Origin: Massilia brevitalea
GTDB taxonomy: Bacteria; Pseudomonadota; Gammaproteobacteria; Burkholderiales; Burkholderiaceae_D
Reading direction: 5' to 3'
Length of the DNA stretch: 64,000 bases
Assembly: GCF_030711405.1 (NCBI RefSeq)
Contig: NZ_JAULSI010000009.1
Span: 98,065 to 162,064 of the forward strand
In this document: positions 33,872 to 45,261 of the stretch, piece by piece
Numbering within the stretch: position 1 is the first letter of the stretch
Layout of the letters: each line of letters starts with the position of its first letter
Position numbers and translations under genes: made by a program
The notes under the pieces: model-generated
What the model saw: only the letters and a program-made list of their open reading frames with translations
Told to the model about the DNA's origin: nothing
The model's database searches: none

Positions 33872-35047
33872 ATGAATACAGCAGTAATGGCGGCGCCCGG
33901 TTTGGCCGGGAATCAAGATAAACAGTATGGTCTGATTAATGTGCTGAAGGTCGTGGCGGCGCAGCTGATCGTGCTGCATCACCTGGCCTTCTATGGGCCG
34001 ATGGCGGATCACGCGCGGGTGCTGGCGCCGGGGCTGTTCGACTGGCTGGCGGATGATGCGCGGATTGCGGTGCAGGTCTTCCTCGTTATCGGCGGCTTCC
34101 TGGCTGCGAAGTCGCTTTCTCCGCATGGCGTGCCCGGCATTGACCATCCCCTGCAAACGATCCTTCGCCGTTATCTCAAGTTAGCGCCACCGTTCCTGGT
34201 CGCCATGCTGCTGGCGATTGGCGCATCTGCGCTGGCCAGTCTTTGGATGACGCACCCGTCGATTTCTGCTCCTCCAGGCTTTGCTCAACTTGGCGCGCAT
34301 GCGCTGCTGCTGCATGACCTGCTTGGCTACGACGCCTTGTCCGCCGGCGCCTGGTATGTGGCGATCGATTTCCAGCTGTATCTGCTCATGACCATGCTGC
34401 TATGGGGCTCCCGGTGCTTGCCGGCTGGCCGACTAGTCAACTGGCTGGTGCCCATGCTCATCGTGACGGCAGTCGGCAGTTCACTCTTCTTTTTCAACCG
34501 GCAATCCAGCTGGGATATCACGGCGCTCTATTTCTTTGGCAGCTATGGGCTGGGCGCCATGGCCTGGTGGGCCAGCGATACGAAGCGGTCACCGCAAGCA
34601 GTCACCATTTTATTCGGCATGCTGCTGATCCCGGCCCTGGCGGCGCTCGCAGCCGACTTCAGGGAACGCATCGCCCTGGCCTTGGTCGTTGCGTGTTTCC
34701 TGTTCATGTTTGGACGCCGGAGCCTGTCCACAGCAAGTTCACTCACAGCATCTTTCTTGCACGCTGCTGCGAATGCCTCGTATTCGGTCTTCCTGGTCCA
34801 CTTTCCGATTTGCCTGGTCATGAATGCCGCCTTTGTGCGCTTCGTCGCTATGCGGCCTGAAACGCAAGCGCTGGGCGTCTGCGCTGCATGGGCGGCCAGT
34901 ATGCTCGTTGGCGCACTGTTTCATCGATGGGTCGAGCGTCCCTTGGGCCGCTGGTGTGAACTGGGCAAAGGGCGCGTCACAGCATTTCACATCGGCGCCG
35001 AGCATTCGCGCGCCCAAAACTGTCCAACAAGCGCGCCTGGCGGTTGA
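33872..35047 (+). CDS. Acyltransferase 3 family membrane protein
   Basis: The 391-residue inner-membrane protein has the acyltransferase-3 pattern: NVLKVVAAQLIVLHHLAFYGP (helix 1 with the catalytic-type HH), IAVQVFLVIGGFLAAKS (the VFFxISGF-like motif) and about ten helices, ending in ANASYSVFLVHFPICLVMN and a basic tail. Such proteins O-acylate polysaccharides, peptidoglycan or small molecules. The ATG at 33,872 is preceded by GGTGAGGTCGGA and is preferred over an upstream in-frame start. No glycan genes adjoin, so the substrate is unknown. Confidence 0.88.
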   Translation: MNTAVMAAPGLAGNQDKQYGLINVLKVVAAQLIVLHHLAFYGPMADHARVLAPGLFDWLADDARIAVQVFLVIGGFLAAKSLSPHGVPGIDHPLQTILRRYLKLAPPFLVAMLLAIGASALASLWMTHPSISAPPGFAQLGAHALLLHDLLGYDALSAGAWYVAIDFQLYLLMTMLLWGSRCLPAGRLVNWLVPMLIVTAVGSSLFFFNRQSSWDITALYFFGSYGLGAMAWWASDTKRSPQAVTILFGMLLIPALAALAADFRERIALALVVACFLFMFGRRSLSTASSLTASFLHAAANASYSVFLVHFPICLVMNAAFVRFVAMRPETQALGVCAAWAASMLVGALFHRWVERPLGRWCELGKGRVTAFHIGAEHSRAQNCPTSAPGG

Positions 35048-35120
35048 CGTTTTCGCTCGACCAGCCGACAGTGGCGATCGGTGCCCATAATTACCCATTG
35101 CCAGCACATATCCTGCCCCT

Positions 35121-36836
35121 ATGAAAATCCTCGAGTACGTCGAATTCTCTCCGCCGCGTAACAAGACCTTGTACACCAAGGTACGCGACGCGATCGAGCG
35201 CGACGATTTCCGTGCAGCCGATGTCAAGAAATTATCGAATCTTACGCACGGTAAGTTCTACCGCGCGAAACTCGATTATGCCGACCGCTTGCTGTTCTCT
35301 ATCGTTCGCTATAACGGAGAAACCTATGCGCTGATGCTGGAAGTGATCGAGCAGCACGCTTACGATAAATCGCGCTTCCTGCGCGGCGCCACGATCGACG
35401 ATGCAAAGGTCCCGTCGGCCGATCCGGTCGAAGCCATCGGGGAAGCCCAGCCAGTTACCTACCTGAACCCGAGCCAGCCCCGGGTGCATTGGCTCGACAA
35501 GGTCATTTCCTTCGACGATGCGCAGCTGAAGGTCTACCTGCAGTCCGCTCCCCTGATCATCGTCGGCAGCGCCGGCAGCGGCAAGACCGCGCTGACGCTC
35601 GAGAAAATGAAGCAGGCGCAAGGCCATGTTCTCTATGTGACGCTGTCGGCGTATCTGGCTCAGTCCGCGCGCGATTTGTACTACGCGCATGGCTTCGAAC
35701 GGGAAGGGCAGGAAACCGATTTCCTGTCCTTCCGCGAGTTCCTCGAATCGCTGCGCGTCCCGGCCGGCCGCGAGGCAGGCTGGCCCGATTTTTCCGCCTG
35801 GTTCGCGCGCATGCGCCAGCAGTTCAAGGGTATCGACGCCCACCAGGCCTTCGAGGAAATCCGGGGCGTGATCACCGCAAGCGCCAGCGGCGTGCTGACC
35901 CGCGACGAGTATGTGGCGCTCGGCACGCGCCAGTCGATCTTCGCGTCCGGCGAGCGCGGCGCCCTGTATGCGCTCTTCGAGAAATACCGGGCGTGGCTGC
36001 GCGAAGCCCGGCTGTTCGACCTGAATCTGGTAGCCCATGAATGGCGGCAGCAGGCGCAGCCGCGCTATGATTTTATCGTGATCGACGAGGTGCAGGACCT
36101 GACGCCGGTGCAATTGGCGCTGCTGCTCGGCATGCTCAACAAACCGGGACAGTTCTTGTTATGTGGCGACTCGAACCAGATTGTCCACCCCAACTTTTTC
36201 TCTTGGGGCAAAGTCAAGAGCCTGTTCTGGCAAGATCCCGAATTGGCCGAGCGGCAGCAATTGCAAGTGCTTCGGGCTAATTTCAGGAATGGTCAGCAAG
36301 TCACGCGGATTGCCAACACACTCCTGAAAATCAAGCACAGGCGCTTCGGCTCGATTGACCGCGAGAGCAATTTTTTGGTCGATGCCGTGAACCAGGATGC
36401 CGGCGCCGTCAGTTTGCTGGCCGACAGCGATGCCGTGCGGCGCGACTTGAATGCGCAAACGCGCCGCTCGACCCGCTTTGCGGTGCTGGTACTGCGCGAC
36501 GAGGACAAAGCCGAAGCACGCAAGCATTTCGACACCCCGCTGATCTTTTCGGTCCACGAAGCCAAGGGTCTTGAGTACGACAGCATCGTCCTCTACCGTT
36601 TCGTGTCCGACAACCGCGCTGAATTCTCGGCAATCGCGGAAGGCGTTGGCGCGGACGATCTCGCAGGCGACGAGCTGGAATACAGCCGCGCCAAAGACAA
36701 AAGCGACAAGTCGCTCGAAATCTACAAGTTCTATGTCAATGCCTTGTATGTGGCCCTGACGCGCGCCATTCGCAGCGTCTACCTTGTCGAATCGGACAGC
36801 GGCCATCCCTTGCTGCGCCTGCTCGATATCGCATAG
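35121..36836 (+). CDS. RelE/ParE-like domain fused to UvrD-like helicase
   Basis: The 571-residue product combines an N-terminal segment (1-88) that reads like a RelE/ParE toxin fold (FYRAKLDYADRLLFSIVRYN, then YALMLEVIEQHAYDKSRFL) with a UvrD-like helicase. Walker A is GSAGSGKT at 149-156, Walker B is VIDEVQDL at 320-327, and motif VI is YVALTRAIRSVYLVES near the end. The RelE-like call rests on pattern only. The gene ends at TAG (36,834-36,836), and the same frame stays open through the ankyrin segment, so the two may be one protein. Three genes downstream are close or overlapping. Confidence 0.78.
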   Translation: MKILEYVEFSPPRNKTLYTKVRDAIERDDFRAADVKKLSNLTHGKFYRAKLDYADRLLFSIVRYNGETYALMLEVIEQHAYDKSRFLRGATIDDAKVPSADPVEAIGEAQPVTYLNPSQPRVHWLDKVISFDDAQLKVYLQSAPLIIVGSAGSGKTALTLEKMKQAQGHVLYVTLSAYLAQSARDLYYAHGFEREGQETDFLSFREFLESLRVPAGREAGWPDFSAWFARMRQQFKGIDAHQAFEEIRGVITASASGVLTRDEYVALGTRQSIFASGERGALYALFEKYRAWLREARLFDLNLVAHEWRQQAQPRYDFIVIDEVQDLTPVQLALLLGMLNKPGQFLLCGDSNQIVHPNFFSWGKVKSLFWQDPELAERQQLQVLRANFRNGQQVTRIANTLLKIKHRRFGSIDRESNFLVDAVNQDAGAVSLLADSDAVRRDLNAQTRRSTRFAVLVLRDEDKAEARKHFDTPLIFSVHEAKGLEYDSIVLYRFVSDNRAEFSAIAEGVGADDLAGDELEYSRAKDKSDKSLEIYKFYVNALYVALTRAIRSVYLVESDSGHPLLRLLDIA

Positions 36837-36875
36837 CTGAGCGCACCGGAAAAGGTGGCCGCCCAGTCATCGAGC

Positions 36876-37976
36876 ATGGAAGAGTGGCAGAGGGAGGCGC
36901 GTAAGCTGGCTTTGCAAGGCAAGCAGGAACAGGCCGACGCGATCGAACGCATGATCCTGAAGACCGCGCCCGTTCCCTGGCCGGTGCTCGACGAAACCAG
37001 GCTGCGTGAAACGCTGTCCAAGGTCTTCCTGGAAAAAGCGCCAGGCAACAAGACCAAGGGCCAGCTCTACGATTACGCCACCTGCTTCGACGAGCCCGTC
37101 CTTGCCTGGTTCCTGGCGCACGATGCCGGCTACGAACAGGCGCAGGGTTTTCCGGCCCATGGCACCGTCTACGGCCGGCGTCACTACCAGGCTTATTTCG
37201 CACGCAACTTCAAGGACATCCTGAAACTGTGCGACAAGCATGGGGTTGAGCATCGCACGCCAATGAACCAGACGCCGCTGATGGCCGCCGCGGCGGCCGG
37301 CAATGTCGCCCTGGTCGAAGCCCTGCTTGAACGCGGCGCCGACACCAACGCCGTCGACCACCTGGGCCGCAATGCCCTGCACTGGGCCATCGCGACCGCA
37401 CTGCGCGATCCGAGCTATGCGCAGGGCCCGTTCGGCGCGGTCTACCGCCTGGTGGCGCCCTCGCACATCGACGTGATGTCGGGCGAGCGCCTGGTACGCC
37501 TCGACGCACGCCACGCCGAGTACCTGATGCTGCAACTGATGTGGGTACTGTTCAAGTATTGCTTCGGGAATGCCGACCGTAGCGACCGCGGCGGCTTCGA
37601 CGCCGGTACCCTGCTTACCGCTTACGACAAGATGCCGGCCAGCGTATTGGCGCCGGAACGCAAGAAGCGCGCCTATCTCTCGGGCATCCTGGCGCGCAAC
37701 GAGATCGATCGTGACTACGCCTACAACCGGCGCTTGTTCCAGCGCATCGCTACTGGCGTCTACCAGCTCGCTCCCGCGTTATCGCTGCGCCGGCCCGGCC
37801 CTGACGGCGCCGATGCATGGGTGCCGGCGTTTTCCGCCCTTAACCTCCCACTCGTAAAAGAATTTGCCGATCCCTGGCATGACCGGCGTATCGACAAGCT
37901 GCTCGGACTTGCCGGCCTGCCGCCCACACCCGATCCCATCATCCACCGCGCCGAACGGCGCCGGGCCGAGCAATGA
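36876..37976 (+). CDS. Ankyrin-repeat protein, possibly the C-terminal part of the helicase
   Basis: The 366-residue segment has at least two ankyrin repeats (TPLMAAAAAGNVALVEALLERGADTNAVDHLGRNALHWAI). Basic, helical stretches surround them. It is in the same frame as the upstream helicase: after the amber codon the frame reads LSAPEKVAAQ and then SSSMEEWQREARKLALQGK with no frame change or stop. No ribosome binding site precedes the ATG at 36,876 or a GTG at 36,855 in a good position. Together the two pieces would make about 950 residues. It may be made by readthrough, by reinitiation, or not at all. Confidence 0.65.
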   Translation: MEEWQREARKLALQGKQEQADAIERMILKTAPVPWPVLDETRLRETLSKVFLEKAPGNKTKGQLYDYATCFDEPVLAWFLAHDAGYEQAQGFPAHGTVYGRRHYQAYFARNFKDILKLCDKHGVEHRTPMNQTPLMAAAAAGNVALVEALLERGADTNAVDHLGRNALHWAIATALRDPSYAQGPFGAVYRLVAPSHIDVMSGERLVRLDARHAEYLMLQLMWVLFKYCFGNADRSDRGGFDAGTLLTAYDKMPASVLAPERKKRAYLSGILARNEIDRDYAYNRRLFQRIATGVYQLAPALSLRRPGPDGADAWVPAFSALNLPLVKEFADPWHDRRIDKLLGLAGLPPTPDPIIHRAERRRAEQ

Positions 37977-38410
37977 ATACCATCCTGACACTGTCGATTA
38001 CTTGTATCTCCGGTGCCCATCTCGTTGAAGACTATCGCTTCGTGCTCGCCTTGCAGGCCGAGTCCACCCTGGAGGAACTCGGGGCATGCATCCTTGAGGT
38101 CCTGGATTTCGATGGTGATCACCTCTCCGAGTTTTACGTGGCGAATACGCCGCACGGCAAGCGGGCGTGGTCGACAAAGCTTGTTGAGCCGGAGGGAGAT
38201 ACCGACGATTGGCAGACGCGGCTGTGCGGTCTCTACCCACTTGGGCACAACAAGAAGCTGTACTACCGTTACGACCTGGGTGCGGAGTGGCAGTTTGAAA
38301 TTGTCAGGAAGGGGCGGGAGACGTCAGCACTGGAGGGTCAAGCCTATCCCGTGCTGGTGATGGAGGAGGGCATCAAACCGCTTGAATATGGCGATGATGA
38401 CGGTTTCTGA
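37973..38410 (+). CDS. Plasmid pRiA4b ORF-3-like family protein
   Basis: The 145-residue soluble protein contains the pRiA4b ORF-3 signature LYYRYDLGAEWQFEI in its second half, after ESTLEELGACILEVLDFDGDHLSEF. The family has no established function and is often found near mobile or accessory genes. It starts by a four-base overlap (ATGA) with the ankyrin gene, so it is co-translated with the helicase-ankyrin pair. Conserved coupling of these genes would suggest one system. Confidence 0.8.
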   Translation: MNTILTLSITCISGAHLVEDYRFVLALQAESTLEELGACILEVLDFDGDHLSEFYVANTPHGKRAWSTKLVEPEGDTDDWQTRLCGLYPLGHNKKLYYRYDLGAEWQFEIVRKGRETSALEGQAYPVLVMEEGIKPLEYGDDDGF

Positions 38411-38455
38411 TGAGAAGTCGGCCGCAGAGCCCTACGTTCCGATCGCTCATCGAGC

Positions 38456-39442
38456 TTACTTTCTTAGAACGTAAGCGCGGTGATAAGCAAGGAATGGCGC
38501 CTGGCTCTTGACTGAGCCAACGTTCATTACATCAGGAATGCCCCATCGCTGAAGGATGGAGCGGTCCAGTGCAGGGGAGATGATCAGGTCACCGTTATCG
38601 GCGAAGGAGATGAAGCCTCGGTCGAATAAGTGGTCGACGTGTGGCGCTAACATGAAGCCGTTACATCCATTGAGCTTTTCCATATCCGAACAGTCTTTCC
38701 ACGGCTTGATATGGCTTGCGCGTAAATTGCGCGGGTCTCTTACGCCTGTCACTCGGCAGGACTTTTCGTTCCGACGAACGTTGATTTTAAAGAGCCCTTG
38801 CCCTCGTCGCGACTTCACTAATTGTTCTTTCATCGTTGCGCCAATATCGGTTCGTCCAACGATGCCTTCCTCAAGCACATCGCATTCGCTCTTGTACTGT
38901 AGGTCATGAGCACGCTCTATGGCTGCTTCGTACTCCTTACCGATGAGATCAATCAGCATCTCAGCCATGGGATTTGGTACATGCGCAAGATAGACCGATT
39001 GCAGTCCATCACCGTTAGTCTGTAAGGGTGAGTACTTTGAAGGAAGGAGTGGACGAAGGATCTCGATATGGTCTTTAGGACGAATAGTATCGGTCAGCTC
39101 CGTGTAATCAACTGGAACCAGCCAGCCATCATCTGACCAGTTACCGCCTGCCTGCCCGAAGTCGGGTTTGGGGGCGCTTTCTGCAGGGCCGGTAGCGATG
39201 CCGATGGCTTTGATACGGGTCGCGCAATACGAGAAGATGACGTCCCCAGGGCGTACCTCTTTCATGAAGTTATAAAACTGATTCTGATGGCCATTGGCTT
39301 TGAGCTTGGGCGACCAAAGAAAGCTGCCGTTGATTTCTTCTGCGTAAGTCTGGTTCTGATTCACCCACCAGTAGCGTGGATCAGATAGCTGCTGCGTCGA
39401 TGGCGCATGGAACGCAGTGACGGTGTCGGAGGCAAGGTGCAC
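38456..39442 (-). CDS. EVE-HNH endonuclease (predicted modification-dependent restriction enzyme)
   Basis: The 328-residue protein has an N-terminal EVE-like domain (YWWVNQNQTYAEEINGSFLW, then VRPGDVIFSYCATRIKAIGIA), which in relatives binds modified cytosine or other modified bases. The C-terminal HNH_2-type nuclease has CRVTGVRDPRNLRASHIKPW and NGFMLAPHVDHLFDRGFISF. EVE-HNH fusions are predicted type IV restriction enzymes that cut modified DNA. The start is GTG at 39,442, preceded by GAGAGAG. The gene is AT-richer than the origin genes next to it, consistent with acquisition. It converges with the helicase operon, 45 bases away. Confidence 0.82.
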   Translation of the reverse strand: MHLASDTVTAFHAPSTQQLSDPRYWWVNQNQTYAEEINGSFLWSPKLKANGHQNQFYNFMKEVRPGDVIFSYCATRIKAIGIATGPAESAPKPDFGQAGGNWSDDGWLVPVDYTELTDTIRPKDHIEILRPLLPSKYSPLQTNGDGLQSVYLAHVPNPMAEMLIDLIGKEYEAAIERAHDLQYKSECDVLEEGIVGRTDIGATMKEQLVKSRRGQGLFKINVRRNEKSCRVTGVRDPRNLRASHIKPWKDCSDMEKLNGCNGFMLAPHVDHLFDRGFISFADNGDLIISPALDRSILQRWGIPDVMNVGSVKSQAPFLAYHRAYVLRK

Positions 39443-39595
39443 AGAAACTCTCTCATTGATGGGCCAACAGATGGCACAGCATTGTAGAGTGGAGTATCAC
39501 AATGGTGTCAAATAGAAATTGAACAAACCCAGTTGGTTTCTGCTTTTGTTGTATGAATGGCGGTCACAATTGGGTCGGATGATTCCCGAATGTGC

Positions 39596-39627
39596 AAAAA
39601 AAAAGGCCAACGCATGCGTTGGCCTTT
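39596..39627 (-). terminator. gyrB terminator
   Basis: GGCCAACGC-AT-GCGTTGGCC, flanked by AAA/TTT, forms a long perfect stem. On the minus strand nine T residues follow. It lies 20 bases downstream of the gyrB stop codon and separates gyrB from the EVE-HNH gene. Confidence 0.92.
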
Positions 39628-39646
39628 CTGTGTGCAAGAACGACAA

Positions 39647-42160
<2,514 letters not shown>

Positions 42161-42235
42161 CTAAAAACTATGTATTCAGACTGCTCAGTTCAGGCCGCAA
42201 CCCGGCAAAACAAGGCGCGGCCCGGATGCGTTGAA

Positions 42236-43342
42236 TTAAATACGCATCGGCATGACGACGTACTTGAAGTCGCCATTGTCGGGAATTGAGATCAGGGCCG
42301 ACGAATTCGAATCGCCCAGGGCGATGTTCACCTGGTCGCACTTCAGATTGTTCAGCACGTCGAGCAGGTAGGTGACGTTGAAACCGATGTCGATGGCGTC
42401 GCCGCCGTAGTCGATTTCCAGTTCCTCGACCGCTTCTTCCTGGTCGGCGTTGGTCGAGCTGATCTTCATGCTGCCCGGGGTGATGATGCAGCGCACACCC
42501 TTGAACTTGTCGCTCGTCATGATCGCGGCGCGCTGCAGCGAGCGCAGCAGTTCGTCGCGGCTGATCGTGAAGTCGTTCTTGTAGCCCTTCGGGATGACGC
42601 GGGTGTAGTCAGGGAACTTGCCCTCAACCAGCTTCGACACCAGTTCGATGTCGGCGAAGGTGAGTTTGACCTGGGAGGCGGCGATGTCCAGCTGGACGGT
42701 CTCGTCGCTTTCTTCCAGCAGGCGCTGCAGTTCGATGATGGTCTTGCGCGGGATGATGACTTCCTGGCGCTCGAAGGTCTGCTCGGCTTCGACCTGGCTG
42801 AAGGCCAGGCGGTGGCCGTCGGTGGCGACGGCGATCACCTTGTTACCGTCCAGCACCAGCAGCAGGCCGTTCAGGTAGTAGCGGATGTCTTGCTGGGCCA
42901 TTGCGAAGTGCACCATGTTGAACAGGTGCTTCAGCGTTTTTTGCGGCAGGGTGACCGAGGCGTTGTGGCTTTCCGCGACCGAGACGGTCGGGAATTCCTC
43001 GGCGGCCAGGGTCTGCAGCGCGAAGCGCGACTTGCCGCTCTGCACGGCCAGGCGCTTGTTGGCCAGGGTCATGGTCACGTCGCCGGATTCCGGCAGCGCG
43101 CGCAGGATGTCCAGCAGTTTACGCGCGGCCACGGTGGTGCCGGTCACATCTGGACCGGAGCCGATGTTGGCATGCGTGGTGATCTGCACTTCGGTGTCGG
43201 TCGACAGGAAGGAGACGCTTTCGCCGTCCTTGCGGATGAGGATATTGGCCAGAATCGGCATGGTGTGCCGACGCTCGACAATACCGCTCACGATCTGCAG
43301 TGGCCGGAGAAGCGTGTCTCGGGTGGTTTTGACCAGTTGCAT
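42236..43342 (-). CDS. dnaN: DNA polymerase III beta subunit (sliding clamp)
   Basis: The 368-residue clamp has the three-domain pattern starting MQLVKTTRDTLLRPLQIVSGIVERR and ending YVVMPMRI. As a dimer it encircles DNA and tethers polymerase III and repair enzymes. GAGG lies just before the ATG. The SD sits in a palindrome, TTATCC-TC-GGATAA (43,345-43,358), which might affect translation. A 356-base gap separates it from dnaA. Confidence 0.98.
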   Translation of the reverse strand: MQLVKTTRDTLLRPLQIVSGIVERRHTMPILANILIRKDGESVSFLSTDTEVQITTHANIGSGPDVTGTTVAARKLLDILRALPESGDVTMTLANKRLAVQSGKSRFALQTLAAEEFPTVSVAESHNASVTLPQKTLKHLFNMVHFAMAQQDIRYYLNGLLLVLDGNKVIAVATDGHRLAFSQVEAEQTFERQEVIIPRKTIIELQRLLEESDETVQLDIAASQVKLTFADIELVSKLVEGKFPDYTRVIPKGYKNDFTISRDELLRSLQRAAIMTSDKFKGVRCIITPGSMKISSTNADQEEAVEELEIDYGGDAIDIGFNVTYLLDVLNNLKCDQVNIALGDSNSSALISIPDNGDFKYVVMPMRI

Positions 43343-43698
43343 AGTTATCCTCGGATAAGTGTTAATACAGTGAAATTATTGCTACAGCACTATTTTGCCG
43401 GTTGTGTGGGGCAAACACAAATGCGGCGGATATCGGCTTTCATGCACGCGTGGGCACGGGGCGCCCACCCTACGAGGATGTGAAAAAATCGCCATGGCTG
43501 CGTTGCCTCGTCTCGCCGTACGCTCGTACTTTCTTCGACTCGGCGCCTTGCCCTGACAATTTTTCACATCCTCTACGATATCAAACTGAATTGGGCATAA
43601 CGCTCAATGTTGTTCGCCCCGTACATTTGAAGCACGTAGGGTGGGCGCCCCGTGCCCACGCGTTCAACCAGCATGAGCACAGAGACGACCCATCCCAA
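43343..43698. other. dnaA-dnaN intergenic region
   Basis: The gap is unusually long at 356 bases for this operon position. Most of it is taken by the paired repeat at 43,447-43,662. The remainder next to dnaN should hold a dnaN promoter, but none is clear. No perfect DnaA box is seen here. Confidence 0.6.
43447..43662. repeat. GTAGGGTGGGC-family repeat with nested inverted repeats (copy 3)
   Basis: The outer arms, 28 bases each (43,447-43,474 and 43,635-43,662), are exact complements with the variant core GGGCACGGGGCGCCC. Inside them a second pair, GAGGATGTGAAAAA (43,474-43,487) and TTTTTCACATCCTC (43,560-43,573), is also exactly complementary. The whole is the largest member of the family in this window. 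Confidence 0.9.
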
Positions 43699-45096
43699 TT
43701 AACCCTTCAGGGTCTGTTCCAGCACGTGCAATTCGTGGTTGCACTCGGCATTCTTCTGGCGGTCGCCGGCGATCTTGCGCACCGCGTGCAGCACGGTGGT
43801 GTGGTCGCGCCCACCAAACAGCTCGCCGATTTCCGGCAGACTCTTTTGCGTCAGTTCCTTCGCCAGATACATGGCAATCTGGCGCGGCCTGGCGATGTTG
43901 GCCGGGCGACGCTTCGAGTACATGTCGGCGACCTTGATGTTGAAGAAGTCGGCCACCGTTTTCTGGATGTTTTCCACGGAGATCTGGCGGTTCTGCACCG
44001 ACAGCAAATCCTTCAGGGCTTCCTTCACGATGTCGATCGTGATGTCCTTGCCGTGGAAGCGCGAGTAGGCCAGGATCTTGCGCAGCGCGCCTTCCAGCTC
44101 GCGCACGTTCGAACGCAGGTGCTTGGCCACGAAGAACGCGACGTCGTCCGACAGGACCACGCCTTCGGATTGCGCCTTCTTCAGCAGGATCGCCACGCGC
44201 ATTTCCAGTTCCGGCGGTTCGATGGCCACCGTCAGGCCGGAGTCGAAACGCGAGATCAGGCGGTCGTCCATGCCGGTGATCTCTTTCGGATAGGTATCCG
44301 AGGTAATGATGATCTGTTTCTTGGCCGCGATCAGGGCCTCGAACGCATAGAAGAATTCTTCCTGCGTGCGGCTTTTGCCACCGAAGAATTGAATATCATC
44401 GATCAGGAGCATGTCCAGCGAGTGGTAATAGTGCTTGAAGTCGTCGAAGCCTTTGCGTTGATAGGCGGTGACGACGTCGCGCACGTACTGCTCGGCGTGG
44501 ATGTAGCGGATGCGCGCGCCCGGGTTGTCGACCATCACCTGGTTGCCGATCGCGTGGATCAAGTGGGTTTTACCGAGGCCGACGCCGCCGTAGAAGAACA
44601 GCGGGTTGTACGACACGCCCGGGTTGTTCGCCACCTGGATCGCGGCGGCGCGCGCCAGCTGGTTGGCCTTACCGGTGACGAAACTGTCGAAGGTCAGGTC
44701 CGGGTTGATGCGGCTTTGCTCGCGCTTCGGCGAGTTGGCGATGTTCAGGTTCGGCTGCGGCTCGATGCTGTGCACCGGCACGGACGGGCGCAGTTCGCCG
44801 GGCATGGGCGAGCTGTCCGGCGCCGGGCGCACTTCGGCCGGTTTTTTCGGGGCATTGTTCGGGTCGAGCACGAACTGCACTTCGACCGGCGCTTCCCAGA
44901 ACTGGCAGGCGAGGGCGGTGATGCGGTTGGCGAACTGCGTCTTGACCCAGTCGAGCTTGAAGCGGTTCGGCGCCGCAATGCGCAGCTTGCCGTCCTCGTA
45001 GTCGAGCACGACGAGCGGTTTGATCCATGCGCTATATTGTTGCGGCGTCAGCTCGAGCTCCAGCTGCGCGGAAGCGGTCTGCCAAAAGTTATCCAT
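43699..45096 (-). CDS. dnaA: Chromosomal replication initiator protein DnaA
   Basis: The 465-residue initiator binds oriC and opens it. Domain I starts [26 protein letters not shown] linker follows at about 85-130. The AAA+ domain has Walker [11 protein letters not shown] and Walker [10 protein letters not shown]. The C-terminal DNA-binding helix-turn-helix has the DnaA signature [15 protein letters not shown]. The start at 45,096 is chosen as the conserved N-terminus. A TTATCCATT sequence (45,089-45,097) overlaps the start codon, a possible weak self-binding site. Confidence 0.98.
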   Translation of the reverse strand: MDNFWQTASAQLELELTPQQYSAWIKPLVVLDYEDGKLRIAAPNRFKLDWVKTQFANRITALACQFWEAPVEVQFVLDPNNAPKKPAEVRPAPDSSPMPGELRPSVPVHSIEPQPNLNIANSPKREQSRINPDLTFDSFVTGKANQLARAAAIQVANNPGVSYNPLFFYGGVGLGKTHLIHAIGNQVMVDNPGARIRYIHAEQYVRDVVTAYQRKGFDDFKHYYHSLDMLLIDDIQFFGGKSRTQEEFFYAFEALIAAKKQIIITSDTYPKEITGMDDRLISRFDSGLTVAIEPPELEMRVAILLKKAQSEGVVLSDDVAFFVAKHLRSNVRELEGALRKILAYSRFHGKDITIDIVKEALKDLLSVQNRQISVENIQKTVADFFNIKVADMYSKRRPANIARPRQIAMYLAKELTQKSLPEIGELFGGRDHTTVLHAVRKIAGDRQKNAECNHELHVLEQTLKG

Positions 45097-45148
45097 TGTG
45101 TGCGGCTTAGTGATACGTAACACGCTATTTTACCCGTCTTCGCGAAGG

Positions 45149-45209
45149 TTATCCACAGGTGGCGCACAGATTTTCGCGACGGCTGGGGATAAATGCAAAG
45201 TTATCACCA
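45149..45209. promoter_or_regulatory. DnaA box cluster
   Basis: TTATCCACA at 45,149-45,157 is a perfect box. TGGGGATAA at 45,184-45,192 is TTATCCCCA on the other strand (one mismatch). TTATCACCA at 45,201-45,209 has two mismatches. Confidence 0.75.
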
Positions 45210-45231
45210 CCCGCTGAAAACAACAGGCTTC

Positions 45232-45261
45232 TTGACAGGGGGTTGTCAAGTAGGGTCTAAT
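45232..45261 (+). promoter_or_regulatory. rpmH promoter (sigma-70 type)
   Basis: A perfect -35 TTGACA (45,232-45,237) and a -10 TCTAAT (45,256-45,261) are separated by 18 bases. Transcription would start near 45,268 and give a leader of about 165 bases before rpmH. TTGACA...TGTCAA is also a short inverted repeat. Confidence 0.75.

Noticed and set aside
43343..43698. oriC in the dnaA-dnaN gap
   Set aside because: No perfect DnaA box is visible there, whereas the dnaA-rpmH gap has TTATCCACA and near matches. A contribution cannot be excluded.
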